64,000 nt of DNA from Nostoc sp. FACHB-973 (GTDB lineage: Bacteria; Cyanobacteriota; Cyanobacteriia; Cyanobacteriales; Nostocaceae): NCBI RefSeq assembly GCF_014698115.1, contig NZ_JACJSJ010000028.1, forward strand, positions 22,367 to 86,366, written 5' to 3'. Shown here in pieces: positions 43,426 to 51,907 of this stretch (positions are counted from its first letter, which is position 1; every line of letters starts with the position of its first letter). A model generated the notes under the pieces. The model did not search any database and had not been told where the DNA came from. It saw nothing but the letters and a program-made list of their open reading frames with translations. The position numbers and the translations under genes are program-made.

Positions 43426-44706
43426 TTAAAATATCGCATAAGTAGCCTTTCCTTGCCGCTTAGCTCGGTACATAGCAGTATCAGCATCCTGTAGCAGGGT
43501 TGCAGGTTCTTCATAGCTACTACAATTCCAAGCAATACCAATGCTAGCTGTAGTATATAATTGATTTCCGTTGAGGCTAAGGGGTAATCTTAAGGAGTCT
43601 TGAATACGTCTGGCAACATTGATCGCATCAGTCACGTCTTTAATATCTTCCAAAAGAACGGTAAACTCGTCACCACCAAATCGTGCTACAGTATCGCCAC
43701 TGCGTAAGCATGACTCTAAACGTCTAGCGATCGCTATTAAGAAATCATCCCCTACTCCATGCCCAAAGCGATCGTTAATCTGTTTAAAGTTATCTAAATC
43801 CAAAAACAGAACTCCAAAATAATAATCGCTTTTGCGTTTACTACGTTCAATTGCTTGTCTGAGTCGGTCTAAAAATAAAACACGATTTGGTAATGCTGTC
43901 AGTCCATCATAAAACGCATTGCGGATCAGTTGTGCCTCTGTCTCCTTGCGTTTAGTGATATCTTGAAAAACTAAAACCGCACCAGTAATATTACCATCTC
44001 GATCGCGGATAGGTGCAACATTATCCCCAATGGGTATTTCTTTGCCATCTTTGGTAATTAGTGTACAGTTTTCCGGTAGATTTAAAACTTCACCTGCTTC
44101 GATTACATGTGTGGCTAAATTTTCAATTGCTTCTCCTACATCTTTGTCAACTAAGTTCACAACTTCTACTAAATCTTTACCGAAGGCTTCGCTTTGCTTC
44201 CAGCCAGTGATAATTTCTGCTATTGGATTCATCATTTGAATGCAACCATTTGCATATGTCACAATCACTGCACGACCCATACTGTTAATAATCGCTGTCA
44301 ACCTCTGTTTTTCTTCCTGTAATTTATTTTCACTCTGATGTTTATACAGAGCCATTTCAATCACAAAATGTAAATCACTTTCAATAAAGGGTTTTAGTAT
44401 ATACATAAAAGGCTCAATTAGCTGATTTTTTTGTAATATTTTATATTCGGAGCGATCTATGAGATAGACTACAGGCACATGTAAATTATTCTGGATAATA
44501 TCTGCTAGTTGCACACCATTTATTTTCCGATTTAGCCGGATATCAATTAATACTAAATTTGGATGAATTTCTACTACCTTTTGTATTGCCTCTTCACCAG
44601 GTTCAGTTATTTCTGAAACTAAATAGCCTAATTTTTGTAATTTTTTTTTGATATTTGAGGCTAGGCTTTTTTCATCCTCAACAACTAGGATTTTGCGGGC
44701 GAACAT
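43426..44706 (-). CDS. Response regulator with PAS and GGDEF domains (diguanylate cyclase)
   Basis: This 426-residue protein has a receiver domain (1-120) with phospho-acceptor Asp55 in LVLIDIRL and Lys in YILKPF, a PAS domain (about 130-255, ending VFQDITKRKETE) and a GGDEF domain (about 265-426). The active site is intact (RFGGDEF), and RSGD lies five residues before it as the product-inhibition I-site. It should make cyclic di-GMP under phosphorelay and PAS-ligand control. There is no EAL domain. The histidine kinase is not encoded nearby. It starts at an ATG. Confidence 0.95.
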   Translation of the reverse strand: MFARKILVVEDEKSLASNIKKKLQKLGYLVSEITEPGEEAIQKVVEIHPNLVLIDIRLNRKINGVQLADIIQNNLHVPVVYLIDRSEYKILQKNQLIEPFMYILKPFIESDLHFVIEMALYKHQSENKLQEEKQRLTAIINSMGRAVIVTYANGCIQMMNPIAEIITGWKQSEAFGKDLVEVVNLVDKDVGEAIENLATHVIEAGEVLNLPENCTLITKDGKEIPIGDNVAPIRDRDGNITGAVLVFQDITKRKETEAQLIRNAFYDGLTALPNRVLFLDRLRQAIERSKRKSDYYFGVLFLDLDNFKQINDRFGHGVGDDFLIAIARRLESCLRSGDTVARFGGDEFTVLLEDIKDVTDAINVARRIQDSLRLPLSLNGNQLYTTASIGIAWNCSSYEEPATLLQDADTAMYRAKRQGKATYAIF

Positions 44707-45531
44707 GTTACAATAGCCTGTTTGCTAAGGTTGAGATTTTGTAGTCACTATCAACTCGATCTAAAATTCGATAATCTTATCATAAACAATCTCTCAGTAC
44801 CTGGCTAAATAGCAAACAGCATGTTGTTTACCTGTGATAATTTCAGGACTTACGCAAAATCATGAAAAAACGAACCGCAAAGGACGCAAAGGGCACAAAG
44901 AAATAAGAATTTTAGAGGGTTTTTGCGTAAGTCCTAAATTTCTGTGTTTCCTAAAGGTAATTATTTAATACAGCTAATATCAAGTCATTAATATTCCATG
45001 TAAGTTACTAGCAATCAAAAATTGAATTTCAGAAATATACAATAATTATTGTCATAAAAATAAAAATCAGTCAGTATAATATTTATCCAAAAAGTAATCA
45101 AGAATAAAATTTAATACAACAGAATTTATAATTCAGAATCCAGAATCCAGAATTGGGAAGTAAAACAGGGTTTATACCAGGCTTTGGGATGAATCGTTGT
45201 GTAGTTCACTTTCGTTGAAATCTGCTGTAAATTCACAGGATACTCATCTTTAATTTCCTGCTTTTAAAGTGGGGTTAGGGAGGATTAACTTTTAAACAGT
45301 CGGGGATGAGAATGAGGGTATGAATTATCTAAGACTTAGTTATTTATGAAGAATTTAAAATTGTACTGGCTTTAAACTGGGCTGAAGTTGGTTTTCGGTT
45401 TTTGAGAACCAGTGCGGGGTGGGGGGAATAAATGGCAGGAAAAATTCTGTTTGTCAGATATTTCCACACTCCAGCTAAACCCCTGTGTTTGCTAGTTTAT
45501 CGGTCTCGATCGCCAAAACACGGTTTACGGT
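44707..45531. other. Spacer containing a MITE-like element
   Basis: About 825 bases. The MITE-like element at 44845-44935 is listed separately. The remainder is AT-rich, with a short CAGAATCCAGAATCCAGAATT tandem at about 45130-45155. No open frame has a ribosome site. Confidence 0.5.
44845..44935. mobile_element. MITE-like element with 15-bp perfect terminal inverted repeats (family A)
   Basis: AGGACTTACGCAAAA at 44845-44859 and TTTTGCGTAAGTCCT at 44921-44935 are perfect inverted repeats. The interior of about 60 bases contains the tandem-like CGCAAAGGACGCAAAGGGCAC. No gene is inside. A related half-site, GTGCGTAAGTCCTAT, occurs at about 56899-56912. The form is that of a small non-autonomous transposon, but no matching transposase is in the window. 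Confidence 0.75.
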
Positions 45532-45900
45532 TTAGAGATTAGACTTAGTTTTAGTCACTTCAATGCTAATTGTGCCGCCAAAGTCTGGAATCGGTGCGCT
45601 AGGTTTGCTGAGAATGACTTGGACTTGTGTGATGCGATCGTATTGTTGGAGGATAGAATCTGCGATCGCCATTACCAGTTTCTCCACCAAAGCGAACTTA
45701 GAAGTTTTGACCAGATGTTGTATCAAGCTAATGACGCTGCGATAATCTAAAGTGTCTTCGATGGCGTCAGTCTTAGCCGCTGTGGAGATATCCAACCATA
45801 ACCTCACATCCACCTCAAACCATTGTCCTAGCACCTGTTCTTCTGGTAGATACCCAGTGTAGCCATAGCAGCGAATTCCTGTTAAATGAATGCAGTCCAT
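45532..45900 (-). CDS. folB: Dihydroneopterin aldolase
   Basis: FolB converts 7,8-dihydroneopterin to 6-hydroxymethyl-dihydropterin in folate synthesis. The 122-residue protein begins MDCIHLTGIRCYGYTGYLPEEQVLGQWFEVDV, with the conserved Gly-Tyr-Gly-Tyr and Glu residues. DTLDYRSVISLIQHLV and the active-site Lys in FALVEKLVMAIADSIL are present, as is the end KPSAPIPDFGGTISIEV. The ATG at 45900 gives the usual family length; an ATG at 45927 adds nine residues and cannot be excluded, as neither has a clear ribosome site. Confidence 0.93.
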   Translation of the reverse strand: MDCIHLTGIRCYGYTGYLPEEQVLGQWFEVDVRLWLDISTAAKTDAIEDTLDYRSVISLIQHLVKTSKFALVEKLVMAIADSILQQYDRITQVQVILSKPSAPIPDFGGTISIEVTKTKSNL

Positions 45901-46215
45901 AAAAGTTTGAGAGCAAATTGTGTGCATTTTCTAGAAAGTGTAGTCACTGGGTTGCGATCTTTGGCAAAGTTGAATCAACTGGCGTCAAGCTAGTCTGTCT
46001 GGAAATTTTCTTGCCAACAAACTCGCGTGGCGGTGTCGGTTTCCATCGGGAGCATTTGTGAGGAAAAGCTCGCAACCTACTTTTGGGGAAAGCTGCTTTT
46101 GAACCTTGGAGGTTCAAAAACCGAGCCTCGGACTTTTCCTTGTCCAACTTTCCCAGACGGATTTTAAATTGAATTCCCCTAAAGAAAATCTAAAATTTAA
46201 GATTCTTTTATAGCT
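45901..46215. other. Divergent folB/menD intergenic region with hairpins
   Basis: About 315 bases. TTTTGAACC at 46097-46105 pairs with GGTTCAAAA at 46111-46119 (9-bp stem, 5-base loop), and the palindrome CCGAGCCTCGG follows at 46121-46131. They stand about 90-120 bases upstream of menD, so they could be part of a leader or a small RNA. I recognise no known riboswitch class. Confidence 0.45.
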
Positions 46216-48069
46216 ATGTTTAATTTGATGCCGATCGCCTTTAAAAATGTTAATCAACTTTGGGCTTATATCTTAACAGAGACGCTCAAGCAGCTGGGAT
46301 TGACTTGTGCTATCATTTGTCCTGGTTCACGCTCTACACCTTTAGCAGTGGCCTTTGCCCAACAAGCACCAGAAATTGAAGCCATTTCCGTGCTTGATGA
46401 ACGCTCCGCCGCCTTTTTTGCCTTAGGACAAGCTAAAGCAACCGGACGCCCTGTAGTAGTTCTTTGCACCTCTGGTACAGCAGGAGCGAACTTTTATCCA
46501 GCGGTAATCGAAGCCTCATATAGCCGCGTACCACTGTTAGTATTAACCACCGATAGACCACCAGAATTGCGAGATTGCCACTCTGGGCAAACCATAGACC
46601 AGTTGAGATTATATGGCAACTACCCAAATTGGCAAGGCGAGTTAGCCTTACCCGCTGCTGATATGGGAATGTTAGCTTATTTGCGGCAAATGGTAATTCA
46701 TAGCTGGGAAACAACGCAAATCCCAACGATTGGTCCAGTACATTTGAATATTCCCTTTCGCGATCCTTTAGCGCCTGTTCCCGATGGAAGTGACTTGAGT
46801 TTTTTACAGTCCCAGTTCCACCCAGAAGACTTCTTTGCAGGTATAGCAAACCCATTCCCCACTCCCCATTCCCTATTCCCCATACCCCAAGAATGGAAAC
46901 AATGCGATCGCGGCATTATTATCGCAGGTGTAGCCCAACCACAGCAACCACAGGAGTATTGTAAGGCGATCGCCCGACTTTCCCAAACTCTCAAATGGCC
47001 TGTTTTAGCCGAGGGACTTTCGCCACTGAGAAATTATGCCGAACTCAACCCCTATTTAATTTCTACCTATGACTTGATTTTGCGAAATCAGCAACTAGCC
47101 AAGCAGCTAGCACCCAAAATGGTGATTCAGATAGGAGAAATGCCCACTAGTAAAGAACTGCGTACCTGGATAGATGCAACCCAACCCCAACGCTGGGTAA
47201 TTGACAATAGCAACCAAAACCTCGACCCTTTGCACGGGAGGACGACGCATTTGCGGATGAGGGTAGAGCAGCTTTTTTGGGGAGATGAGGGAGTTGGGGG
47301 AGATGAGGGAGCAGGGGGAGCAGGGGGAGATGAGGGAGTTGGGGGAGATGAGGAAGAAAATACTTCTTTATCCCCCTCATCCCCCTCATCCCCCTCATCT
47401 TCCCCCGATTATCTCCGCCAGTGGTGTGCAGCGGAAACGCAAGTTAGGACAGCTGTTGACCAAACTATGGGGGATATGGAGGAATTATTTGAGGGGAAAG
47501 CAGCTTGGTTAATTTCTCAGACACTACCGCCAGGAACGCCGCTGTTTATTGCTAATAGTATGCCTGTGCGGGATGTGGAGTATTTTTGGAAACCGAATAA
47601 TTTGGGAGTGCGATCGTATTTTAATCGGGGTGCAAATGGCATTGACGGCACATTATCCACAGCATTAGGAATTGCCCATCGCCAGCAAAGTACTGTGATG
47701 TTAACAGGAGATTTAGCTTTATTGCATGACACCAATGGTTTTTTAATCCGCAATAAATTTGTCGGACATCTGACAATTGTGTTAATCAATAACAATGGGG
47801 GTGGAATTTTTGAAATGTTACCCATTGCGAAATTTGAACCACCATTTGAAGAGTTTTTCGGCACTCCCCAGGATATTGATTTTGCTCAGTTGTCTGCTAC
47901 TTATAATGTGCAGCATGAATTGATTACTTCTTGGGAACAGTTGCAGCAAAAATTAAACCCGCTACCAACTACAGGGATGCGGGTTTTAGAGTTGCAGACA
48001 AATCGCAAAGCTGATGCCAAGTGGCGACAGGATAATTTACGGAACTTTGCCGCAGATATTTCAATTTAA
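46216..48069 (+). CDS. menD: MenD (SEPHCHC synthase) carrying two repeat-derived insertions
   Basis: MenD is the thiamine-diphosphate enzyme that joins 2-oxoglutarate and isochorismate in phylloquinone synthesis. The 617-residue protein has ICPGSRSTPLAVAF and the cofactor Glu region near the start, DERSAAFFALGQAKATGRPVVVLCTSGTAGANFYPAVIEA, and the thiamine-binding motif TGDLALLHDTNGFL...NNGGGIFEMLP near 490-530. Family members are usually about 555-580 residues. Two stretches are encoded by short tandem repeats: NPFPTPHSLFPIPQ near 213-226, and an acidic Gly/Glu then Ser/Pro stretch at about 355-397. The frame stays open through both, so the enzyme is probably functional. Confidence 0.93.
   Translation: MFNLMPIAFKNVNQLWAYILTETLKQLGLTCAIICPGSRSTPLAVAFAQQAPEIEAISVLDERSAAFFALGQAKATGRPVVVLCTSGTAGANFYPAVIEASYSRVPLLVLTTDRPPELRDCHSGQTIDQLRLYGNYPNWQGELALPAADMGMLAYLRQMVIHSWETTQIPTIGPVHLNIPFRDPLAPVPDGSDLSFLQSQFHPEDFFAGIANPFPTPHSLFPIPQEWKQCDRGIIIAGVAQPQQPQEYCKAIARLSQTLKWPVLAEGLSPLRNYAELNPYLISTYDLILRNQQLAKQLAPKMVIQIGEMPTSKELRTWIDATQPQRWVIDNSNQNLDPLHGRTTHLRMRVEQLFWGDEGVGGDEGAGGAGGDEGVGGDEEENTSLSPSSPSSPSSSPDYLRQWCAAETQVRTAVDQTMGDMEELFEGKAAWLISQTLPPGTPLFIANSMPVRDVEYFWKPNNLGVRSYFNRGANGIDGTLSTALGIAHRQQSTVMLTGDLALLHDTNGFLIRNKFVGHLTIVLINNNGGGIFEMLPIAKFEPPFEEFFGTPQDIDFAQLSATYNVQHELITSWEQLQQKLNPLPTTGMRVLELQTNRKADAKWRQDNLRNFAADISI
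46850..46890. repeat. Short tandem repeat inside menD (first)
   Basis: CCCATTCCCCACTCCCCATTCCCTATTCCCCAT is the same 7-bp repeat type seen between genes elsewhere in the window, here translated in frame as NPFPTPHSLFPIPQ. Confidence 0.85.
47277..47408. repeat. Short tandem repeat inside menD (second), inverted halves
   Basis: GGGGGAGATGAGGGAG and AGCAGGGGGAGC units fill the left 75 bases. CCCCCTCATC units fill the right 35 bases. The halves are partly complementary, so the message could form a long hairpin inside the coding region. The total is 132 bases, a multiple of three, keeping the frame. Confidence 0.9.
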
Positions 48070-48165
48070 CTATGGATGAGATTGTGTTCTGCGATAGTAG
48101 CTCTGAAGACTCAAGGTATCTTCTTGGTGATGGGAATAGTTTTTCTGAATCGAAGAGAATCAATC

Positions 48166-48190
48166 GCTGGCTTACCTTCAGTAAGCCAGC
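48166..48190 (+). terminator. Hairpin downstream of menD
   Basis: GCTGGCTTAC and GTAAGCCAGC pair perfectly around CTTCA. No T tract follows, so it may stabilise the 3' end rather than terminate alone. It is 97 bases after the menD stop. Confidence 0.5.
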
Positions 48191-48409
48191 AAGAAGAAAG
48201 TTCAGCTTGTCGATACAACACCTTCTAAGTGATTTAATACGGTAATTACAACCAACAATTGTTACTCTATATTTGCGTATATTGCCTTAGTTGTGATATA
48301 TTAAATTTGTTAGAGAATAAACATCCTACATCAAGGATGCTTTTAGCCAATAAAAGGAGAAAACACATGGCCTCAACGGCAAAACAAACTAAAAATAGTA
48401 ATTGTGATA

Positions 48410-48832
48410 ATGACACAAGAAAATTCACTCCGGAGGAACCTATCCTCTTTGCCTTCTGCTCAAACCTTTCTACTTGGCGGCCTACCCCAAGGGGAAGACT
48501 TACTTTTGCTGTCGGTGAAAGATCCAGAACAACTGGAAAAATACATACAGCAAGAAGTTAAATTTGTAAAGTACAGGAAAGATCATCCTGCTAGGACTTT
48601 GGTTAGTACATGGATAGTGGAACCAATATCTAGACTCTTGCCTGAAAAGATAAAGAAAGAATTATTAGAGCGATTATATAAAGAAAATTTAGATGCGCTG
48701 ATGCTTGATCAGCCAATTTGGATGATAAATGTAGTTAATTTAGCGCAACTTACCTGCTGTGTTGCTTCCACCTTACAGATACAGGCAAAAGACCTGATTT
48801 CAGCCATTACTCCAGTAAAGTTATCAAAATAG
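48410..48832 (+). CDS. Hypothetical protein, start uncertain (possible frameshift)
   Basis: I recognise no family. The 140-residue product from ATG 48410 has a mixed helical character (DPEQLEKYIQQEVKFVKYRKDHPARTL, then ISRLLPEKIKKELLERLYKENLDALM) and a short hydrophobic C-terminal part. The ATG has no ribosome site. A better site, AAAAGGAGAAAACACATG, stands at 48352-48369 in another frame, whose reading (MASTAKQTKNSNCDND...) stays open to 48561. Either that site is unrelated, or a one-base shift joined the two frames. A strong terminator follows the stop, which supports an expressed gene. Confidence 0.55.
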   Translation: MTQENSLRRNLSSLPSAQTFLLGGLPQGEDLLLLSVKDPEQLEKYIQQEVKFVKYRKDHPARTLVSTWIVEPISRLLPEKIKKELLERLYKENLDALMLDQPIWMINVVNLAQLTCCVASTLQIQAKDLISAITPVKLSK

Positions 48833-48851
48833 TAATTTAGATATTTTGACT

Positions 48852-48884
48852 CAGAGCAGAAGTAATCTTCTGCTCTGTTTTTTT
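48852..48884 (+). terminator. Rho-independent terminator
   Basis: CAGAGCAGAAG pairs with CTTCTGCTCTG (11 bp, perfect) around TAAT, followed at once by seven T. It lies 19 bases after the stop at 48832 and is the clearest intrinsic terminator in the window. Confidence 0.9.
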
Positions 48885-48977
48885 ATCTCCACCGAGAACA
48901 AGTAGATAGCGGCCACTCGCATAACCTCATACTATAGATCACTCTTTTGCGTTATTCTTTGCGCCTCTGCGTGAGAT

Positions 48978-49814
48978 TTACCCTGTTACTTCACCTTGTA
49001 ACCACCCTTCCAAATCAGCAAGAGTAGAAAAATCCAACAAAGCATCACCTAAAGCTTCCAATTGTTCCACCGATAAGCCTTGAATCTGGGACACAAGCGC
49101 ATCAGGAATATTACCCACGCGCCGATTTAATAGTCGTAAAACGATCGCTCTTTCTCCTTCAACCTTTCCTTCAACCTTTCCTTCCTCTCGTCCTTGTTCC
49201 TTCGCTTCCACAATAGCCCGTGGTTCTTCTAAATTCAGTCCCAACATCGCTTCAATCTCCTCTCGACTCAGGGTAGAAAACTTGTAGACGATAATCGTCG
49301 TCACTAAATCAATTATCGCTTGCTCTGATTGCTGCCGTGCTTGTTCCAGCAAAAACCGCGCCCCTTCCACTGCTTCAGTTTCAGAAGTAACATTTGTCAG
49401 CAACATCAAACCCAATCCCAAAGGTTGTTGTCGTAAATCCCCCAACTCATCGAGATAAACCCGCCTGACTTGTCCACTTTCCAACAAAGCGCGATGAATC
49501 GTTAAATTTGATGGTTCCAGACTGCGAGATGGAAAAATCACCACTCCAAACCAGTCATCGTAACGAATTGAGTGGCGATAGAGAAACAAAAACAATTCGC
49601 TAAAGAAGCGGTGATATAAATCTTCGTCCTTCTGAAACTGGACTTCAGCAAAGAAAACTATTTTAGAAACTGCATTGGCGGGAGGTAGAAACACTCCATC
49701 AATCCGAAACGCCGTTTCTTTAACCTCAACCGATTCAAACTGGTAGTCTGCTGCTTCTGGGGGTGGTTGATCTACCAAGGGACATCCAAGAATTAAATTA
49801 ATCAATTCCTGCAT
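48978..49814 (-). CDS. Rpn/DUF2887-type PD-(D/E)XK nuclease family protein, short N-terminus
   Basis: This 278-residue protein has the nuclease core DGVFLPP (Asp near residue 39) and FFAEVQFQKDEDLYHRFFSELFLFLYRH (E-V-Q, near 56-58), typical of the transposase-related Rpn/DUF2887 proteins. A helical middle part, a charged repeat-like EEGKVEGKVEGE, and a C-terminal DUF4351 domain (LRLLNRRVGNIPDALVSQIQGLSVEQLEALGDALLDF) follow. Family members usually start about 12-15 residues earlier with a MRRDSIFYQLF-like stretch. Here an in-frame stop precedes ATG 49814, so the N-terminus looks trimmed. A short tandem repeat (about 49845-49878) lies just upstream. Confidence 0.85.
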   Translation of the reverse strand: MQELINLILGCPLVDQPPPEAADYQFESVEVKETAFRIDGVFLPPANAVSKIVFFAEVQFQKDEDLYHRFFSELFLFLYRHSIRYDDWFGVVIFPSRSLEPSNLTIHRALLESGQVRRVYLDELGDLRQQPLGLGLMLLTNVTSETEAVEGARFLLEQARQQSEQAIIDLVTTIIVYKFSTLSREEIEAMLGLNLEEPRAIVEAKEQGREEGKVEGKVEGERAIVLRLLNRRVGNIPDALVSQIQGLSVEQLEALGDALLDFSTLADLEGWLQGEVTG

Positions 49815-50113
49815 CCAACACTAGTATGCAATTTCTTCTCCCCCTGCCTCCCCTGCCTCCCCTGCTCCCCCTGCTCACCCAAGGGATTGATTATTTTTTT
49901 ATTTGGAAGTCCCCAACTCAAACAGCAATCCTGGAAATTGCTTGAATAATTTGTAGAAGATGGAGTCGCGTCGCATTGTGATTGCTAATCAATTACCAGC
50001 CCTCATTGTAAAGCTTGAGACATTAATCTTAGCGTAGGCGTAGCCTACCGCAGGTATCGCAACACCCCACGTCCGCGATAAAATTCTCAAGCACAACAGC
50101 GCACTCCATACCA
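49815..50113. other. Divergent spacer with short tandem repeat
   Basis: TGCCTCCCCTGCTCCCC-type repeat units at about 49845-49878 lie close to the start of the nuclease gene. The rest includes CTTAGCGTAGGCGTAGCCTACCGCAGG near 50028-50053, which contains the palindrome GTAGGCGTAGCCTAC and resembles a dispersed Nostocales repeat. No gene is seen. The menB promoter should be here. Confidence 0.5.
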
Positions 50114-50947
50114 ATGCAAATTAACTGGCAAACTGCCAAATCCTACGAAGATATCCTGTATCAAAAAACCGATGGCATTGCGAAAATCACCATCAACCGC
50201 CCCCACAAACGCAATGCTTTTCGTCCCAAGACTGTCTTTGAACTTTACGATGCGTTCTGTGATGCGCGTGAAGATACTACTATTGGTGTTGTTCTATTTA
50301 CTGGCTATGGCCCCCACACTGATGGCAAATATGCCTTCTGTTCTGGTGGCGACCAAAGCGTGCGGGGACATGCTGGTTATGTAGATGATACTGGTATCCC
50401 TCGGTTGAATGTGCTGGATTTGCAACGCTTGATTCGTTCCATGCCGAAAGTAGTGATTGCTTTGGTAGCTGGATATGCGATCGGTGGTGGACATGTCCTA
50501 CACTTGATTTGCGACCTCACCATCGCTGCTGATAACGCCATTTTCGGACAGACTGGGCCGAAAGTCGGCAGTTTTGATGGTGGTTTTGGCGCTAGCTATC
50601 TCGCCCGCGTTGTAGGGCAAAAAAAAGCACGCGAAATTTGGTTTCTCTGCCGTCAATATGATGCCCAACAAGCCCTAGAAATGGGCTTAATTAATTGCAT
50701 CGTCCCAGTCGAACAACTAGAAGCCGAAGGTATTCAATGGGCGCAAGAGATTTTAGAAAAAAGTCCGATCGCCATTCGGTGTCTCAAAGCAGCATTCAAC
50801 GCTGATTGTGACGGACAAGCTGGTTTACAAGAACTCGCTGGCAATGCCACCCTACTGTATTACATGACAGAAGAAGGGTCTGAGGGCAAACAAGCGTTCC
50901 TCGAAAAACGCCCACCAGATTTTCGCTCTTTTCCTTGGTTACCCTAA
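50114..50947 (+). CDS. menB: 1,4-dihydroxy-2-naphthoyl-CoA synthase
   Basis: MenB closes the naphthoquinone ring of o-succinylbenzoyl-CoA in phylloquinone synthesis. The 277-residue crotonase-fold protein has [27 protein letters not shown], the active-site segment [14 protein letters not shown], the oxyanion-hole region [48 protein letters not shown], and the C-terminal [11 protein letters not shown] typical of MenB. Length is normal. menD lies 2 kb away on the same strand, with two unrelated genes between. A stem-loop follows the stop. Confidence 0.97.
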   Translation: MQINWQTAKSYEDILYQKTDGIAKITINRPHKRNAFRPKTVFELYDAFCDAREDTTIGVVLFTGYGPHTDGKYAFCSGGDQSVRGHAGYVDDTGIPRLNVLDLQRLIRSMPKVVIALVAGYAIGGGHVLHLICDLTIAADNAIFGQTGPKVGSFDGGFGASYLARVVGQKKAREIWFLCRQYDAQQALEMGLINCIVPVEQLEAEGIQWAQEILEKSPIAIRCLKAAFNADCDGQAGLQELAGNATLLYYMTEEGSEGKQAFLEKRPPDFRSFPWLP

Positions 50948-50955
50948 AATTGCAA

Positions 50956-50984
50956 AAATCGCACCTTCCTAAAGGGTGCGATTT
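50956..50984 (+). terminator. Stem-loop after menB
   Basis: AAATCGCACC pairs with GGTGCGATTT (10 bp) around TTCCTAAAG, followed by a short pyrimidine run. It is 9 bases after the menB stop. Confidence 0.75.
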
Positions 50985-51074
50985 CTGTAGATGTCAACGT
51001 TTACAGCACTAAAAATCTTAAAAACAAATCTTATTTTAAGCAGACTAGGAACTCAGTCCAGTAATAATGAGTGA

Positions 51075-51389
51075 CTAAATAAGTACAGTTTTAGTCTTAG
51101 CTTCTTGGGAAGTAGAGACTGTTGTTTCCTCTACAAGAACAAGAGCAGCATTGTCTAAATCTGAAACTAGCGATTGACAAGAAGTTAAAACTGGTTTTGC
51201 ATCTGGCAAACCCCAAGCATCTTCCAAAGTTTCCCAAGAAGGTGCAAAAGGTGGGATCGCCAAAGAGCAAGCCTTCCAGCTTGCTTGAACTGGCGCTCCC
51301 AATTGCTGACACATTCCGCCACGGCGACCCTCTGGCTGGTAATGACGGCAATATCTACAGGCAGATGCTAAAAATTTAATAGGTTTCAT
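51075..51389 (-). CDS. Conserved small Cys-containing protein, function unknown
   Basis: The 104-residue product begins MKPIKFLASACRYCRHYQPEGRRGGMCQQLGAPVQASWKACSLAIPPF. The spacing C-x2-C-x10-C-x13-C could bind zinc or an iron-sulfur cluster. A downstream Cys is in SCQSLVSDLD. It has no signal or membrane segment. I believe it is widespread in cyanobacteria but know no function. It starts at an ATG with no strong ribosome site. It converges on menB. Confidence 0.75.
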   Translation of the reverse strand: MKPIKFLASACRYCRHYQPEGRRGGMCQQLGAPVQASWKACSLAIPPFAPSWETLEDAWGLPDAKPVLTSCQSLVSDLDNAALVLVEETTVSTSQEAKTKTVLI

Positions 51390-51907
51390 TTGGGTTCATC
51401 ATTAGTGCCGTTTCGGCTGAATTTCACCCTTATATTTTGCTTCTATATATAAAGAGGGAGGAAAGCCAAAAAGTCATTATTTGCTATAGGTTTCAGCGAT
51501 CCCGATGAAAAAATAAATTTTAGGATATTTTTATATTCTTGTTATATTTTTCAATGTTAGTTAGAGTGGATACCTATAGATTTTGGCTAAAACTTATTAG
51601 GGATCAAGATTAAAAGTGAAGCTTTTGATTTATTTAGTGTTTTAACTTCTTCCTTAAGGATAGCTTAAGGCACAAAATTAGAGATAAATGGTCTGGATTT
51701 ATATCACACTCCCGATATTTTACTGCTAAAGTATGCTTTTTCTCAAGAATTACAACTGTTGTATGTGGTTGCAGCAAGTTACTTTAGGATATTTTTTGCT
51801 TTTCCATAAATAAATTTAGTTGCTCTGTCTGTAATTCTGCTGAGAATTAAATTTCTCCAGACCTCTACACTGAAGCTCCCCGACTTAGTCGTCAGGATTA
51901 ACTGGCT
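51390..51907. other. AT-rich spacer
   Basis: About 520 bases, very AT-rich, with no credible gene or strong hairpin. It should contain the promoter for the small Cys-containing gene. I see nothing else that can be named. Confidence 0.45.
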
